Shown: positions 16,920 through 29,389, counted from the first letter of the stretch. The stretch: 64,000 nucleotides of DNA from Paracidovorax anthurii (GCF_003269065.1 NZ_QLTA01000004.1:62001-126000), one strand, 5' to 3'. The notes: generated by a model not told the origin, from the letters alone. Translations and numbers: made by a program.

Positions 16920-18070
16920 ACGGCGCGCGCACACTGTTCTTCATCGCACTGGGGCTGTTCGGTCTGTATGCCGTCGAGTTCGGCGTGGTCGGCATTCTGC
17001 CGGCCATCGTCCAGCGCCATGGCGTCAGCGTGGCCCAGGCCGGCTGGCTGGTCGCGCTGTTCGCGGGCGTGGTCGCGATGTGCGGGCCGGCCATGGTGCT
17101 GTGGCTGTCGCGCTTCGACCGGCGCAAGGTGTTGGCCGGCTCGCTGCTGGTCTTCAGCCTGTGCAGCCTGCCGTCGGCCTGGGCGCCCAGTTTCGGGGTG
17201 CTGATGGCGCTGCGCGTGCCGTCGGCCCTGCTGCACCCGGTGTTCTTCTCGGTGGCCTTCGCTGCGGCCGTGTCGTTGTACCCGCCGGAACGTGCCGCGC
17301 ACGCCACCTCGATGGCATTCCTCGGCACCACGCTGGGGCTGGTGCTGGGTGTGCCGCTGGCGACCTGGATCGAGGCCAGAGTGTCCTACGAGGCGGCGTT
17401 CTACTTCTGCGCGGCGGTGAGCCTGGCCGCCGCCGGGCTCTGGATCATGCTGCCATCCAGGCCCGAGGCGCAGGCGGCCATGCCGGGACGTCCGCTGGCC
17501 GTCCTGCGCAGACCCACGGTCTGGCTGTCGATCGCAACGGCGGTGTGCGTGTTCGCCGCGATGTTCTCCGTCTACAGCTATGCCGCCGAATACCTGGCGC
17601 GGCAGGCGCGCCTGGGCGGCGAGGCGATCAGCGTGCTGCTGGGGGCCTTCGGCGTGGGCGGCGTGCTGGGCAACCTCCTGGCCGGGTGGGCGCTGGGACG
17701 CCGGCTCGCCCGGACCGTACTGGCCTATCCCGTGGTGCTGGCGGCCGCCTATGGGGTGCTGCTGGTGTTCGCTTCGCCGTCTTTCGCGGCCATGCTGCCG
17801 ATCTGCCTGCTATGGGGCGCGGCGCACACCAGCGGTTTGATCGTCAGCCAGATGTGGATGACCTCGGCGGCGCCGGAGGTGCCCGAGTTCGCCACCAGCC
17901 TCTATGTCTCGGCGGCCAACCTCGGCGTGGTGCTGGGGGCGTCGGCTGGTGGCAGTTTCATCGATGCAGTGGGGGTGCAGGGAACGGTCTGGAGCGGCTG
18001 GCTGTTCGCGGCGTTGGCGGTGGCTGCCGTGCTGGCCAGAAAGCCCTGGCGGGCCAGCGAGGCCGCGTGA
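16916..18070 (+). CDS. MFS transporter (DHA1-like), second of the pair
   Basis: A 384-residue transporter with about 12 membrane segments (MNGARTLFFIALGLFGLYAV start, LSRFDRRKVL at the motif A position, LGVPLATWIEARVSYEAAFY at motif C). It overlaps the preceding transporter gene by 4 nt. It is distinct in sequence from that gene, so this is not a simple duplication. Two different transporters in one operon could serve uptake and export or form an assembly; the sequence does not decide. Confidence 0.9.
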   Translation: MNGARTLFFIALGLFGLYAVEFGVVGILPAIVQRHGVSVAQAGWLVALFAGVVAMCGPAMVLWLSRFDRRKVLAGSLLVFSLCSLPSAWAPSFGVLMALRVPSALLHPVFFSVAFAAAVSLYPPERAAHATSMAFLGTTLGLVLGVPLATWIEARVSYEAAFYFCAAVSLAAAGLWIMLPSRPEAQAAMPGRPLAVLRRPTVWLSIATAVCVFAAMFSVYSYAAEYLARQARLGGEAISVLLGAFGVGGVLGNLLAGWALGRRLARTVLAYPVVLAAAYGVLLVFASPSFAAMLPICLLWGAAHTSGLIVSQMWMTSAAPEVPEFATSLYVSAANLGVVLGASAGGSFIDAVGVQGTVWSGWLFAALAVAAVLARKPWRASEAA

Positions 18071-18288
18071 ACGACGCAACGCTGGCAAAGCACCCCTCGG
18101 ATGCCACGACTGTTCAGCCCGTCTGGCGGGTTTGGGCGGCGATGCGGCGGATGACGGTGGCGTTCATGCGGGTCGTGGCAGCGGGCTCTCTGGCCGACGT
18201 GCCTGAACTGGCGCATGGCGCCACCGCATTCGCCGTCGTGCGGGGGCTGTGGCCCGTGTCGGTGGATCATGGATCTCCCGGCCGTTGA
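18067..18288 (+). CDS. possible small coupled ORF, unrecognised
   Basis: GTG 18067 overlaps the stop of the second MFS gene (GTGA) and opens a 73-codon frame ([20 protein letters not shown]...). I recognise no family. It carries no clear membrane segment and could equally be non-coding residue of the acquired segment. Only the overlap arrangement supports it. Confidence 0.22.
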   Translation: MNDATLAKHPSDATTVQPVWRVWAAMRRMTVAFMRVVAAGSLADVPELAHGATAFAVVRGLWPVSVDHGSPGR

Positions 18289-18329
18289 CGGAACGGCCTG
18301 AGTCACAGGGAACGAGGGAGGGGTGGCGC

Positions 18330-18456
18330 TTGGAACTGCGCCATCTTCGCTGCTTTCTGGCCGTGGCCGAAGAACTTCACTTCGCCCGAGCAGTTGAGCG
18401 ACTGCGCAGCGAACAGTCGCCGTTGTCGCGTGCCATCAAGGAACTGTATGGCCTTG
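18330..18456 (+). pseudogene. LysR regulator gene truncated after the helix-turn-helix
   Basis: TTG 18330, with GGGAGGGG upstream, opens a LysR N-terminus: [20 protein letters not shown], then [19 protein letters not shown]. The family's next residues (typically E-x-x-L-G-x-x-L-F) are missing. Instead the frame enters the 46-nt repeat at 18457 and ends at 18539 in unrelated codons. About 42 of some 300 residues survive. The break lies at the repeat, as for the relaxase remnant on the left. Confidence 0.85.
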
Positions 18457-18502
18457 CCCCAAGGGGACGTTTTTCATCTGGGGGCGGCCCGGCGATGAAA
18501 AA
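18457..18502 (+). repeat. 46-nt direct repeat, right copy
   Basis: Second copy of the element at 12169-12214 (three mismatches), same orientation. It includes the inverted repeat TTTTTCATC...GATGAAAAA. It closes the acquired segment on the right and joins the truncated LysR gene to sequence downstream of argG. Confidence 0.8.
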
Positions 18503-18528
18503 GCCGCCCGGCTGGCAGCGGGGCGGCT
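18498..18528 (-). terminator. rho-independent terminator of argG
   Basis: On the minus strand AGCCGCCC (18528-18521), an 11-nt loop, GGGCGGCT (18509-18502), then a run of T. It lies about 85 nt beyond the argG stop. Confidence 0.75.
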
Positions 18529-18540
18529 TGCATGGGTGAG

Positions 18541-18595
18541 TGCTATTGTTTTAGTAGCTACTCATGTAGATTCGACGGCGACCTCGTGCCTCCAG
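18541..18595 (+). repeat. dispersed intergenic repeat, copy D (divergent)
   Basis: TGCTATTG...AGTAGCTACTCATGTAG followed by a CGACGGCGAC stretch lines up with copy A (TGCTATCG...TGTAGCTATCCATGCAG, CGCCGAC). It is less alike than copies A and B are to each other. It sits between the argG terminator and the argG stop. Confidence 0.45.
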
Positions 18596-18611
18596 GGCCT
18601 GCAAACAGGCC

Positions 18612-20292
<1,681 letters not shown>

Positions 20293-20412
20293 GGATGCGC
20301 TGCTCAGGGAAGGTGGAAAGAAAAGGAGAGGGCGAAACCGAAGATTCTAGGTCGATTCCCTGCGTGCCTTCCCGTGGCCCGCGGCACCGGGGTGCGGGTC
20401 CGCCGGCCCATG

Positions 20413-20437
20413 AAAAAAGGAGCCCGGAGGGCTCCTT
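20413..20437 (-). terminator. rho-independent terminator after the glycine-zipper gene
   Basis: Minus strand: AAGGAGCCC, loop TCC, GGGCTCCTT, then TTTT. A 9-bp stem with a T run about 40 nt beyond the stop at 20478. It also insulates ppnP-argG from the gene above. Confidence 0.88.
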
Positions 20438-20477
20438 GGAGGCGGATGCCGCCGCGCCGCGCGGCGGCGGGGTCTCA

Positions 20478-21116
20478 TCAGCGCCAGTAGGGATCACGCG
20501 GCGGCGAGTACGGACGGCCGTAGGCATCGCGGTACTCGATCACCGTGGCGGCCGGCGGGGTCATGTAGGCCGCCGGGCCGGGCACGGTGGAGACGACCAC
20601 GCCGGGCTGGACATAGGTCGTGGTGCTGCTGTAGGCGGGCGCGCGCGGCTGGCTGGCCAGCGGCTGCACGCTCAGCGGAATCCAGGCGCCCGGATCGTGC
20701 TGGGTGCGCGTGGTGTACTGCCGGCCTGCGTATTCGTACAGCACGTCGTAGCCCACGACGCGGTTCTCGTAGTTCGTCTGGTTGGTGCAGCGCGTCACGT
20801 TCTGGTATTCGGGGCGCCCGCCGCCCTCGATGTTGTTGCCGAGCACCGCGCCGCCGATCAGGCCCAACGCCGTGGCGGCGGCCCGCCCGCTGCCCTTGCC
20901 GATCGCATTGCCGGCTGCGCCACCGGCGACGGCCCCTAGCAGGGCGCCCGCACCCGTGGGGCGGGATTCGGAATAAATCGTTTCGTTGCCGCACAGTTGC
21001 TGGGGCACGGCCACCTGCTGGGTGATGGGGGTGGCGGAGAGCACGCGGCCCTGTTCCTGGGCGCTCGCACCCGCGGCGAGGGCGGCGAGGGCGGTCAACA
21101 CGATGATCTTTTTCAT
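20478..21116 (-). CDS. exported glycine-zipper (17 kDa surface antigen-like) protein
   Basis: A 212-residue exported protein. ATG 21116 has AAGGAGC 8 nt upstream and opens a signal peptide (MKKIIVLTALAALAAGASAQ). A glycine zipper follows (GAGALLGAVAGGAAGNAIGK ... GLIGGAVLGNNIEG, about 70-107), typical of proteins that sit in the outer membrane. There is no lipobox Cys at the cleavage site, unlike the rickettsial 17 kDa lipoprotein. The C-terminal half is Pro/Tyr/Thr-rich and unrecognised. An envelope-structural role is inferred. Confidence 0.82.
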   Translation of the reverse strand: MKKIIVLTALAALAAGASAQEQGRVLSATPITQQVAVPQQLCGNETIYSESRPTGAGALLGAVAGGAAGNAIGKGSGRAAATALGLIGGAVLGNNIEGGGRPEYQNVTRCTNQTNYENRVVGYDVLYEYAGRQYTTRTQHDPGAWIPLSVQPLASQPRAPAYSSTTTYVQPGVVVSTVPGPAAYMTPPAATVIEYRDAYGRPYSPPRDPYWR

Positions 21117-21247
21117 GGAGAAGCTCCTTTCGGTCGGCATATAACGCTCCGGCCTGCAGAAAAGTTTAGGCACCCGGTGTGAATCCCCCTGGGAGGCTCC
21201 GTAAAACTCCGTAAAGTTTCCTCTCCGGATGCAGGTGGGCGCCGGGT

Positions 21248-21634
21248 TCAGGGTTTGGATGCGGCGGCCAGCCGTTCGTTCCATCGCGCGTCCTGGAAGC
21301 CCACGGTCACCTCGCCGGCGGCATCGCCCGACCATTCCACCACGGGCCGCTTGATGGCGCTGGGCTGGGCCTGCAACAGCGCCGCCGCGCTGGCCGCATC
21401 ACGCACCGAGGCCTGCGCGGCGGGGTCGATCTTGCGCCAGGTGGTGCCCTGGCGGTTCACGAGGGCCTCCCAGCCCGCCGAGGCCATCCAGGCCGCCAGC
21501 CGGTCGGCCGGGACGCCTTGCTTCTTGAAGTCGTGGAAGCGGTATTCGATGCCGCGCTCCGCGAGCCAGGCCCGGGCCTTCTTGACCGTGTCGCAGTTGG
21601 GAATGCCGTAAACAATCGGATGGAGGGTACTCAT
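21248..21634 (-). CDS. ArsC/Spx-family protein (YffB-like)
   Basis: A 128-residue thioredoxin-fold protein of the arsenate-reductase/Spx family. The start motif is IVYGIPNCDTVKKARAWL, with the redox Cys followed by D-T rather than C-x-x-C, and it contains YRFHDFKKQGVPADRLAAW. The best match is YffB, a small protein of unclear role, rather than a true arsenate reductase. ATG 21634 (MSTLHP) is preferred to ATGs 12 and 36 nt further upstream. It diverges from folC with about 47 nt between the starts. Confidence 0.85.
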   Translation of the reverse strand: MSTLHPIVYGIPNCDTVKKARAWLAERGIEYRFHDFKKQGVPADRLAAWMASAGWEALVNRQGTTWRKIDPAAQASVRDAASAAALLQAQPSAIKRPVVEWSGDAAGEVTVGFQDARWNERLAAASKP

Positions 21635-21681
21635 GGCCGCGATCATCGGGCATGGCGGGCTCGGCGACAATCCAGGGCTCT

Positions 21682-23007
21682 ATGCAAACCACTTTCGATA
21701 CCCTGGACGGCTGGCTGGCCCATTGCGAGCGCATCCACCCCAAGACCATCGACATGGGGCTGGACCGCGTCCGGGAGGTGGCCCAGCGCCTGGAACTGCG
21801 CTTCGACTGCCCCGTGATCACGGTGGCCGGCACCAACGGCAAAGGCTCCACCTGCGCGATGCTGGAGGCGGTGGCCCTGCAGTCGGGCTACCGCACCGGC
21901 GTCTACACGTCGCCCCACCTAGTGCGCTTCGAGGAGCGCTGCCGGATCCGGGGCGAGAGTGCCGATGCGCCGGCGCTGATGGCGGAATTTGCTGCGGTGG
22001 AGGCGGCCCGCACCCGGGGCGGGCAGGAAGTCTCGCTGTCCTACTTCGAGTTCACCACCCTGGCCATCCTGCGGCTCATGAGCCGCGCCGGGCTGGATGT
22101 CGCGATCCTGGAGGTGGGGCTTGGGGGGCGGCTGGACGCCACGAACGTCATCGACGCGGACTGCGCCGTCATCACCAGTATCGACATCGACCACACCGAA
22201 TTTCTCGGCCCCGATCGCGAATCCATCGGCCGCGAGAAGGCCGGCATCATGCGCCCGGGCCGCCCGGTCGTGGTGAGCGACCCCATGGCGCCGCAGAGCG
22301 TGATCGATCATGCACGGGCCATCGGCGCGGATCTCTGGCGGTTCGGCCAGGATTTCAACTTTTCCGGCGACAAGCAGCAGTGGGGCTGGGCGGGCCGGGG
22401 GCGGCGCTATGCCGGGCTGGCGTATCCGGCGCTGCGCGGGGCCAACCAGCTGGTGAACGCTTCCGGCGTGCTGGCCGCGCTGGAGGCGCTGCGCGACCGG
22501 CTGCCGATCACCGCCCAGGCGGTGCGCACCGGCCTCGCCATGGTGGAGCTGCCCGGGCGTTTCCAGATCGTGCCGGGCCAGCCCACGCTGGTGCTGGACG
22601 TGGCGCACAACCCGCACTCCGTGGCGGCCCTGGCGGCCAACCTGGATGCGATGGGTTTCTTCCCCACCACCCATGCCGTTTTCGGCGCCATGGCCGACAA
22701 GGACCTGTCGCCCATGCTCGCCAAGGTCGGGCCCCTGGTGGACCGCTGGTACTTCACCGACCTGCCCACGCCGCGCGCCGAGACGGCGGCGGTTTTGCAG
22801 CAGAAATGGAATGCGCTGCAGATCGTGGCGGGCGGGCGGCGGCAGGTGGCCACCAGCCTGCACGCGGACCCGCAGCAGGCACTCGATGCGGCCGTCGCTG
22901 CGGCAGAGCCGGCTGATAGAATTGTGGTCTTTGGCTCTTTCTACACGGTAGGCGGCGTGCTGCTCCACGGGACGCCCCGCCTGCACGCCAAGCATCTGGG
23001 CGCTTGA
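21682..23007 (+). CDS. folC: bifunctional dihydrofolate/folylpolyglutamate synthase
   Basis: A 441-residue Mur-ligase-family enzyme that adds glutamate to dihydropteroate and to folates. The P-loop is VAGTNGKGST at 48-57, followed by the Mur-ligase core (YFEFTTLAIL, LDVAHNPHS). ATG 21682 (MQTTFDTLDGWL) fits the family; an in-frame ATG 30 nt upstream is possible. First gene of a co-directional block with the SPOR gene, cvpA and purF. Confidence 0.95.
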   Translation: MQTTFDTLDGWLAHCERIHPKTIDMGLDRVREVAQRLELRFDCPVITVAGTNGKGSTCAMLEAVALQSGYRTGVYTSPHLVRFEERCRIRGESADAPALMAEFAAVEAARTRGGQEVSLSYFEFTTLAILRLMSRAGLDVAILEVGLGGRLDATNVIDADCAVITSIDIDHTEFLGPDRESIGREKAGIMRPGRPVVVSDPMAPQSVIDHARAIGADLWRFGQDFNFSGDKQQWGWAGRGRRYAGLAYPALRGANQLVNASGVLAALEALRDRLPITAQAVRTGLAMVELPGRFQIVPGQPTLVLDVAHNPHSVAALAANLDAMGFFPTTHAVFGAMADKDLSPMLAKVGPLVDRWYFTDLPTPRAETAAVLQQKWNALQIVAGGRRQVATSLHADPQQALDAAVAAAEPADRIVVFGSFYTVGGVLLHGTPRLHAKHLGA

Positions 23008-23044
23008 GAGTTCCATCACCAGCGCACGAGTCCGCACCGCACCC

Positions 23045-23914
23045 ATGGCATTTTTCAAGTTTCGTTGGCCCGGCCGCAAGGAGCAGCCCGAAAAGCCCGC
23101 CAAGCGGTCGCGCAGCAGCAGCGGCGCCCAGGCCGAGAGCATCGAGGTGATGCGGCGGCGCGCCCGCCACCGCCTCATCGGCGCGGCCGTGCTGGTGCTG
23201 GTCGGCATCGTCGGCTTCCCGATGCTCTTCGACACGCAGCCCCGGCCCATTCCGGTGGATATCCCCATCGACATCCCCGATCGCAACAAGGTTGCGCCTC
23301 TCGTGGTGCCCGAGTCCGCGCCCGCAACCCCGTCGGCGGCGGCGTCTGCCGCCCCCTCCGGTTCCGGATCGCCGTCGGCCGGCTTGTCCGATGGCGAGGA
23401 GGTCGTGCCGCCTTCCCGGTCCGCAGCCGTCGCCACGCCCCACAAGCCCGAGGTGCACGCCGACAGCCGCCCGGCGGCGCCGAAGGTGGCGGAACCCAAG
23501 CCCGCCGCCAAGCCCGCGCATGAATCCCGGCCGGAACCGAAGCCCGAGCCGAAACCGGCTCCCGCTGCGGAGTCCAGGCCACAGACTCAGCCCGCTGCGC
23601 CCCGCGACGATGCGGCGCGTGCCCGCGCCCTGCTCGAAGGGCGCGACGGCTCCGCAGCGCCCGCCGCTGCCGCGAAGTCCGAGGACCTCCGCCTGATCGT
23701 GCAGGTCGGGGCTTTCGCGGATGCCGACAAGGCGCGCGAGGTGCGCCAGTCGCTGGAGCGCTCCGGGCTCAAGACCTACACGCAGGTCGTGGATACCAAG
23801 GACGGCAAGCGCACGCGCGTGCGGGTCGGGCCGTTCTCGACCAAGGCCGAGGCCGACAAGGCCGCGGCGCGCATCAAGGGCCTGGGACTGTCGGCCTCGG
23901 TGCTCACGCTGTAG
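23045..23914 (+). CDS. SPOR-domain membrane protein (DedD/FtsN-like)
   Basis: A 289-residue single-pass protein: basic cytoplasmic N-terminus (1-43), one membrane segment (about 44-61, RLIGAAVLVLVGIVGFPM), a long Pro/Ala/Lys-rich periplasmic linker, and a SPOR domain in the last 75 residues (LRLIVQVGAFADADKA ... RTRVRVGPF). SPOR domains bind denuded septal peptidoglycan, so it probably acts in cell division. The position between folC and cvpA matches dedD of E. coli. Confidence 0.92.
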   Translation: MAFFKFRWPGRKEQPEKPAKRSRSSSGAQAESIEVMRRRARHRLIGAAVLVLVGIVGFPMLFDTQPRPIPVDIPIDIPDRNKVAPLVVPESAPATPSAAASAAPSGSGSPSAGLSDGEEVVPPSRSAAVATPHKPEVHADSRPAAPKVAEPKPAAKPAHESRPEPKPEPKPAPAAESRPQTQPAAPRDDAARARALLEGRDGSAAPAAAAKSEDLRLIVQVGAFADADKAREVRQSLERSGLKTYTQVVDTKDGKRTRVRVGPFSTKAEADKAAARIKGLGLSASVLTL

Positions 23915-23937
23915 CGCCATCGGCTCGGGCTTGCGGC

Positions 23938-24426
23938 ATGGCGGCGCTGGACTGGATCTTCGTGGCGGCGCTGCTGGCATCGCTGCTGCTGGGCGCGTGG
24001 CGCGGGCTGGTGTACGAGGTGCTTTCGCTGGCGGGGTGGGTGCTTGCATTCTTCGTGGCGCAGTGGTGGGCCGCCGACGCGGCGGCGTGGCTGCCCATCG
24101 GCGAATCGGGGGGCTCCATCCGCCATGCGGCGGGATTTCTGGTGGTGTTCGTTGGCACGGTGTTCGCATGCGGGTTTCTCGCATGGCTGGCCAAGAAGCT
24201 CATCGAGGCGGTGGGGCTGCGGCCCGCCGACCGGACGCTGGGGGCGGCTTTCGGCCTGCTGCGCGGGCTGATCCTGCTGCTGGCGGCCACCCTCGTGGCG
24301 CTGTGGACACCGATCCACGAGGCCGTATGGTGGAAAGAGTCCGCGATGGTCCCCATATGGACCGAGATGCTGGCCACATTGAAGCCGGCGATCCCGGAGG
24401 CGCTCGGGCGGCACCTGCCCGGATGA
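23938..24426 (+). CDS. cvpA: CvpA-family membrane protein
   Basis: A 162-residue inner-membrane protein with about four hydrophobic segments and the family start LDWIFVAALLASLLLGAWRG. CvpA was named for colicin V production but is a general envelope protein next to purF in many proteobacteria. The same order (SPOR gene, cvpA, purF) is kept here. Confidence 0.92.
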   Translation: MAALDWIFVAALLASLLLGAWRGLVYEVLSLAGWVLAFFVAQWWAADAAAWLPIGESGGSIRHAAGFLVVFVGTVFACGFLAWLAKKLIEAVGLRPADRTLGAAFGLLRGLILLLAATLVALWTPIHEAVWWKESAMVPIWTEMLATLKPAIPEALGRHLPG

Positions 24427-24456
24427 ATGCTGTTGTTTCGTACGCGTGGCGGCCAT

Positions 24457-24483
24457 CCCGCAAGGGGGCCGCGGCGGGTTTTT
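24457..24483 (+). terminator. weak stem-loop with T run between cvpA and purF
   Basis: CCCGC-N12-GCGGG followed by TTTTT, in the 100-nt gap before purF. The 5-bp stem is short. It could be an attenuator that lowers purF transcription, or chance. Confidence 0.3.
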
Positions 24484-24526
24484 GGGGTATTGCGGGCCGG
24501 GCCCGCCTTTGGATGGAACGCTAACT

Positions 24527-26032
<1,506 letters not shown>

Positions 26033-26046
26033 GAGGGGTGGCAGCC

Positions 26047-27279
26047 ATGGATTCTGATTCCAACGTCGAGCGGGCGGGCCTGCCGCAAGGCCTGCATCCC
26101 GACACGCTCGCGGTGCGGGAGTCCATCCCGCGCAGCCAGTACGGCGAGCATTCGGAGGCCTTGTACCTCAGCAGCAGCTTCGTGCAGCCCGATGCCGAGA
26201 CCGCCGCCCGCCGATTCGCCGGCGAGGAGGAGGGCTATACCTACACGCGCACCAGCAACCCCACGGTGACCGCGTTCGAGCGCCGCCTCGCGGCCATGGA
26301 GGGTACCGAGACCGCCATCGGCACGGCCACCGGCATGTCCGCCATCCTGCTGATGTGTCTCGCGCTGCTCAAGGCGGGCGACCACGTGGTCTGCTCGCAG
26401 TCCATGTTCGGCTCCACCATCAAGCTGATCGGCGGTGAGCTGTCGAGGTTCGGCGTGCAGACCACCTTCGTGCCGCAGACCGATGCCTTCGCCTGGAAGT
26501 CTGCCCTGCGTCCTGAGACGCGGCTCATGTTCGCCGAGACGCCGACCAATCCGCTCACCGACCTGTGCGACATCGCCGCGCTCTCGGCCATCGCGCGGGA
26601 GGCGGGCGTGCTGCTGGCCGTGGACAACTGCTTCGCCTCGCCCGCGCTGCAGCAGCCCGCGAAGTGGGGTGCCGACCTCGTCATCCATTCGGGCACCAAG
26701 TTCATCGACGGGCAGGGGCGGGTCATGGCGGGTGCCGTGTGCGGCCCGCGCTCGCTTATCGACGAGAAGCTCGGCCCGATGATCCGCAGCGCCGGCATGA
26801 ACCTCTCGCCGTTCAACGCCTGGGTGGTGCTCAAGGGGCTGGAGACGCTCTCCATCCGCGTCAAGGCGCAGGCCGACAACGCGCTGCGTTTGGCAGCGTG
26901 GCTGGAATCGCATCCATCGGTGGCCAGGGTGTATTACCCGGGCCTGGCGTCCCATCCGCAGCATGCGCTGGCGATGCGCCAGCAATCGGGCCTGGGCGGC
27001 GCGGTGCTGTCCTTCGACGTGAAGTCCGCCGGCGTGGACGCGGCGCGCCAGTGCGCGTTCCACGTGATCGACAGCACGCGCGTTTGCAGCATCACGGCCA
27101 ACCTCGGCGACGTGAAGACCACCATCACCCATCCCGCGAGCACGTCGCACGGGCGGCTCAGCGAAGACCAGCGGCAGGCCGCGGGCATCGGCCAGGGGCT
27201 GATCCGCGTCGCCGTGGGCCTGGAACATATCGAAGACCTGAAGGCCGACCTCGCGCGCGGCCTGGATACCCTGCAATGA
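26047..27279 (+). CDS. metZ: O-succinylhomoserine sulfhydrylase
   Basis: A 410-residue PLP enzyme of the Cys/Met metabolism family. The PLP lysine is K218 in [12 protein letters not shown] and D193 is in [10 protein letters not shown]. The position after purF and the sequence fit MetZ, which makes homocysteine directly from O-succinylhomoserine and sulfide. ATG 26047 follows GAGAGGGG; a TTG 18 nt earlier is rejected. Its stop overlaps the gltX ATG by 4 nt. Confidence 0.93.
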   Translation: MDSDSNVERAGLPQGLHPDTLAVRESIPRSQYGEHSEALYLSSSFVQPDAETAARRFAGEEEGYTYTRTSNPTVTAFERRLAAMEGTETAIGTATGMSAILLMCLALLKAGDHVVCSQSMFGSTIKLIGGELSRFGVQTTFVPQTDAFAWKSALRPETRLMFAETPTNPLTDLCDIAALSAIAREAGVLLAVDNCFASPALQQPAKWGADLVIHSGTKFIDGQGRVMAGAVCGPRSLIDEKLGPMIRSAGMNLSPFNAWVVLKGLETLSIRVKAQADNALRLAAWLESHPSVARVYYPGLASHPQHALAMRQQSGLGGAVLSFDVKSAGVDAARQCAFHVIDSTRVCSITANLGDVKTTITHPASTSHGRLSEDQRQAAGIGQGLIRVAVGLEHIEDLKADLARGLDTLQ

Positions 27280-28712
27280 GCCAAAGCCATTCTCCCGACA
27301 CCGCCGCGGCGGGCGCGCTGCGCGTGCGCACGCGATTCGCGCCTTCGCCCACGGGCTTCATCCACCTCGGCAACATCCGCTCCGCGCTCTACCCCTGGGC
27401 GTTCGCCCGCGCCACGGGCGGCGACTTCATCCTGCGCATCGAAGACACCGACGTGGAGCGTTCCAGCCAGGCGGCCGTGGACGTGATCCTGGAGGGCATG
27501 CAGTGGCTGGGCATGGACCCCGACGAAGGTCCGTTCTACCAGATGCAGCGCATGGACCGCTACAAGGCTGTCCTGGCGCAGATGCAGGCGCAGGGGCTGG
27601 TCTATCCGTGCTACATGAGCGTGGCGGAACTCGACGCACTGCGCGAGCGGCAGATGCAGGCCAAGCAGAAGCCCCGCTATGACGGCACCTGGCGCCCCGA
27701 GCCGGGCAAGACGCTGCCGCCGGTGCCGGCGGGCGTGCAGCCTGTGCTGCGGTTCCGCAATCCGATCGGTGGATCGGTGGTTTGGGAGGACAAGGTCAAG
27801 GGCCGCATCGAGATCAGCAACGACGAGCTGGATGACCTCGTCATCGCGCGCCCCGACGGTACGCCCACGTACAACTTCTGCGTGGTGGTGGACGACATCG
27901 ACATGGACATCACCCACGTGATCCGCGGCGACGACCACGTGAACAACACGCCGCGCCAGATCAACATCTTCCGCGCGCTGGGCAAGGAGCCTCCGGTCTA
28001 TGCCCATCTGCCCACCGTGCTCAACGAGCAGGGCGAGAAGATGAGCAAGCGCAACGGCGCCAAGGCCGTCACGCAGTACCGCGACGAAGGCTATCTGCCC
28101 GAGGCGATGGTGAACTACCTCGCGCGCCTGGGCTGGAGCCACGGAGACGACGAAATCTTCTCGCGCGAGCAGTTCCTCGCCTGGTTCGACCTGGACCACC
28201 TGGGCCGCAGCGCGGCGCAGTTCGACGAGGCCAAGCTGCGCTGGGTGAATGCACAGCATCTGAAGGCAACGCCCGACGAGCGGCTGGCCGAATGGATCGC
28301 CCCGCGCCTGCAGGCCCGCGGCATTCCTGCGGGGGAACTCGGCGACGGCCGCCTGCCGCGCATCTGTGCGCTGTTCAAGGACCGCTGCGACACCCTGGTG
28401 GCACTGGCCGACTGGGCCCACGTGTTCTATGGCGAGGTGGCACCGAACGAGGAAGAGCGCGCCAAGCACGTGGTGGATGCCGTGAAGCCGGCCATCGAGG
28501 CCTTGTCTACGGCATTGGCCACATGCGCCTGGGACAAGGCCGCTATCGCCGCCGCGTTCAAGGAAGTGCTGGCGGCCCATGGCCTCAAGATGCCCCAACT
28601 GGCGATGCCGGTGCGCGTGCTGACGGTGGGAACGGCGCACACGCCGTCCGTGGATGCGGTGCTGGAACTGCTCGGGCGCGAAAAAATTGCTGCGAGATTG
28701 CGAAACGCCTGA
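27276..28712 (+). CDS. gltX: glutamyl-tRNA synthetase
   Basis: A 478-residue class I synthetase. The HIGH-type motif is H30-L-G-N in [18 protein letters not shown], and the KMSKR motif is intact (EKMSKRNGA). It charges tRNA-Glu, two genes for which lie just downstream. ATG 27276 overlaps metZ (ATGA). The frame is open far upstream, but only across metZ in another reading frame. Confidence 0.97.
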   Translation: MSQSHSPDTAAAGALRVRTRFAPSPTGFIHLGNIRSALYPWAFARATGGDFILRIEDTDVERSSQAAVDVILEGMQWLGMDPDEGPFYQMQRMDRYKAVLAQMQAQGLVYPCYMSVAELDALRERQMQAKQKPRYDGTWRPEPGKTLPPVPAGVQPVLRFRNPIGGSVVWEDKVKGRIEISNDELDDLVIARPDGTPTYNFCVVVDDIDMDITHVIRGDDHVNNTPRQINIFRALGKEPPVYAHLPTVLNEQGEKMSKRNGAKAVTQYRDEGYLPEAMVNYLARLGWSHGDDEIFSREQFLAWFDLDHLGRSAAQFDEAKLRWVNAQHLKATPDERLAEWIAPRLQARGIPAGELGDGRLPRICALFKDRCDTLVALADWAHVFYGEVAPNEEERAKHVVDAVKPAIEALSTALATCAWDKAAIAAAFKEVLAAHGLKMPQLAMPVRVLTVGTAHTPSVDAVLELLGREKIAARLRNA

Positions 28713-28727
28713 AAAGCTGTCTATAAT
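28698..28727 (+). promoter_or_regulatory. promoter of the tRNA cluster
   Basis: TTGCGA (28698-28703), an 18-nt spacer, and a consensus TATAAT (28722-28727). It starts inside the last codons of gltX and lies about 50 nt before the first tRNA gene. Confidence 0.7.
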
Positions 28728-28777
28728 TCAAGGCTCAGGAGATGACGGCGATAAATAAATATCGCGGTTATCGAAGT

Positions 28778-28853
<76 letters not shown>

Positions 28854-28890
28854 AACTGAAAAGAGAACGGTAAATCGGTTCCAAGGTTTT

Positions 28891-28966
28891 GACCCTATCG
28901 TCTAGAGGCCTAGGACATCACCCTTTCACGGTGAGTACCGGGGTTCGAATCCCCGTAGGGTCGCCA
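28891..28966 (+). tRNA. tRNA-Glu (anticodon TTC), copy 1
   Basis: GACCCTA/TAGGGTC acceptor stem, TTC in the CTTTCAC loop, T arm GGGGTTCGAATCCCC, encoded CCA. It closely resembles E. coli tRNA-Glu. Confidence 0.96.
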
Positions 28967-29016
28967 AGTTTGTAGCACTTGGCTTGCATGAATATGCAAG
29001 CAAAAGCTGCCTGCCA

Positions 29017-29093
29017 GGAGTGGTAGTTCAGTTGGTTAGAATACCGGCCTGTCACGCCGGGGGTCGCGGGTTCGAGTCCCGTCCACTCCGCCA
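29017..29093 (+). tRNA. tRNA-Asp (anticodon GTC), copy 1
   Basis: GGAGTGG/CCACTCC acceptor stem, anticodon loop CTGTCAC with GTC, T arm GCGGGTTCGAGTCCCGT, encoded CCA. Confidence 0.96.
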
Positions 29094-29156
29094 GTTATTC
29101 AGCCTTTGCAGGTAGTTCGCGCAAAGGCCGGTATTTTGGCAAATGCCAGGATATTC

Positions 29157-29232
<76 letters not shown>

Positions 29233-29263
29233 AACTAAAACGGTAAATCGGTTCCGAGGTTTT

Positions 29264-29339
29264 GACCCTATCGTCTAGAGGCCTAGGACATCACCCTTTC
29301 ACGGTGAGTACCGGGGTTCGAATCCCCGTAGGGTCGCCA
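29264..29339 (+). tRNA. tRNA-Glu (anticodon TTC), copy 2
   Basis: Identical to the copy at 28891-28966, including encoded CCA. Confidence 0.96.
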
Positions 29340-29389
29340 AGTTCGTGGCACTTGGCTTGCATGGATATGCAAGCGAACGCTGCCTGCCA

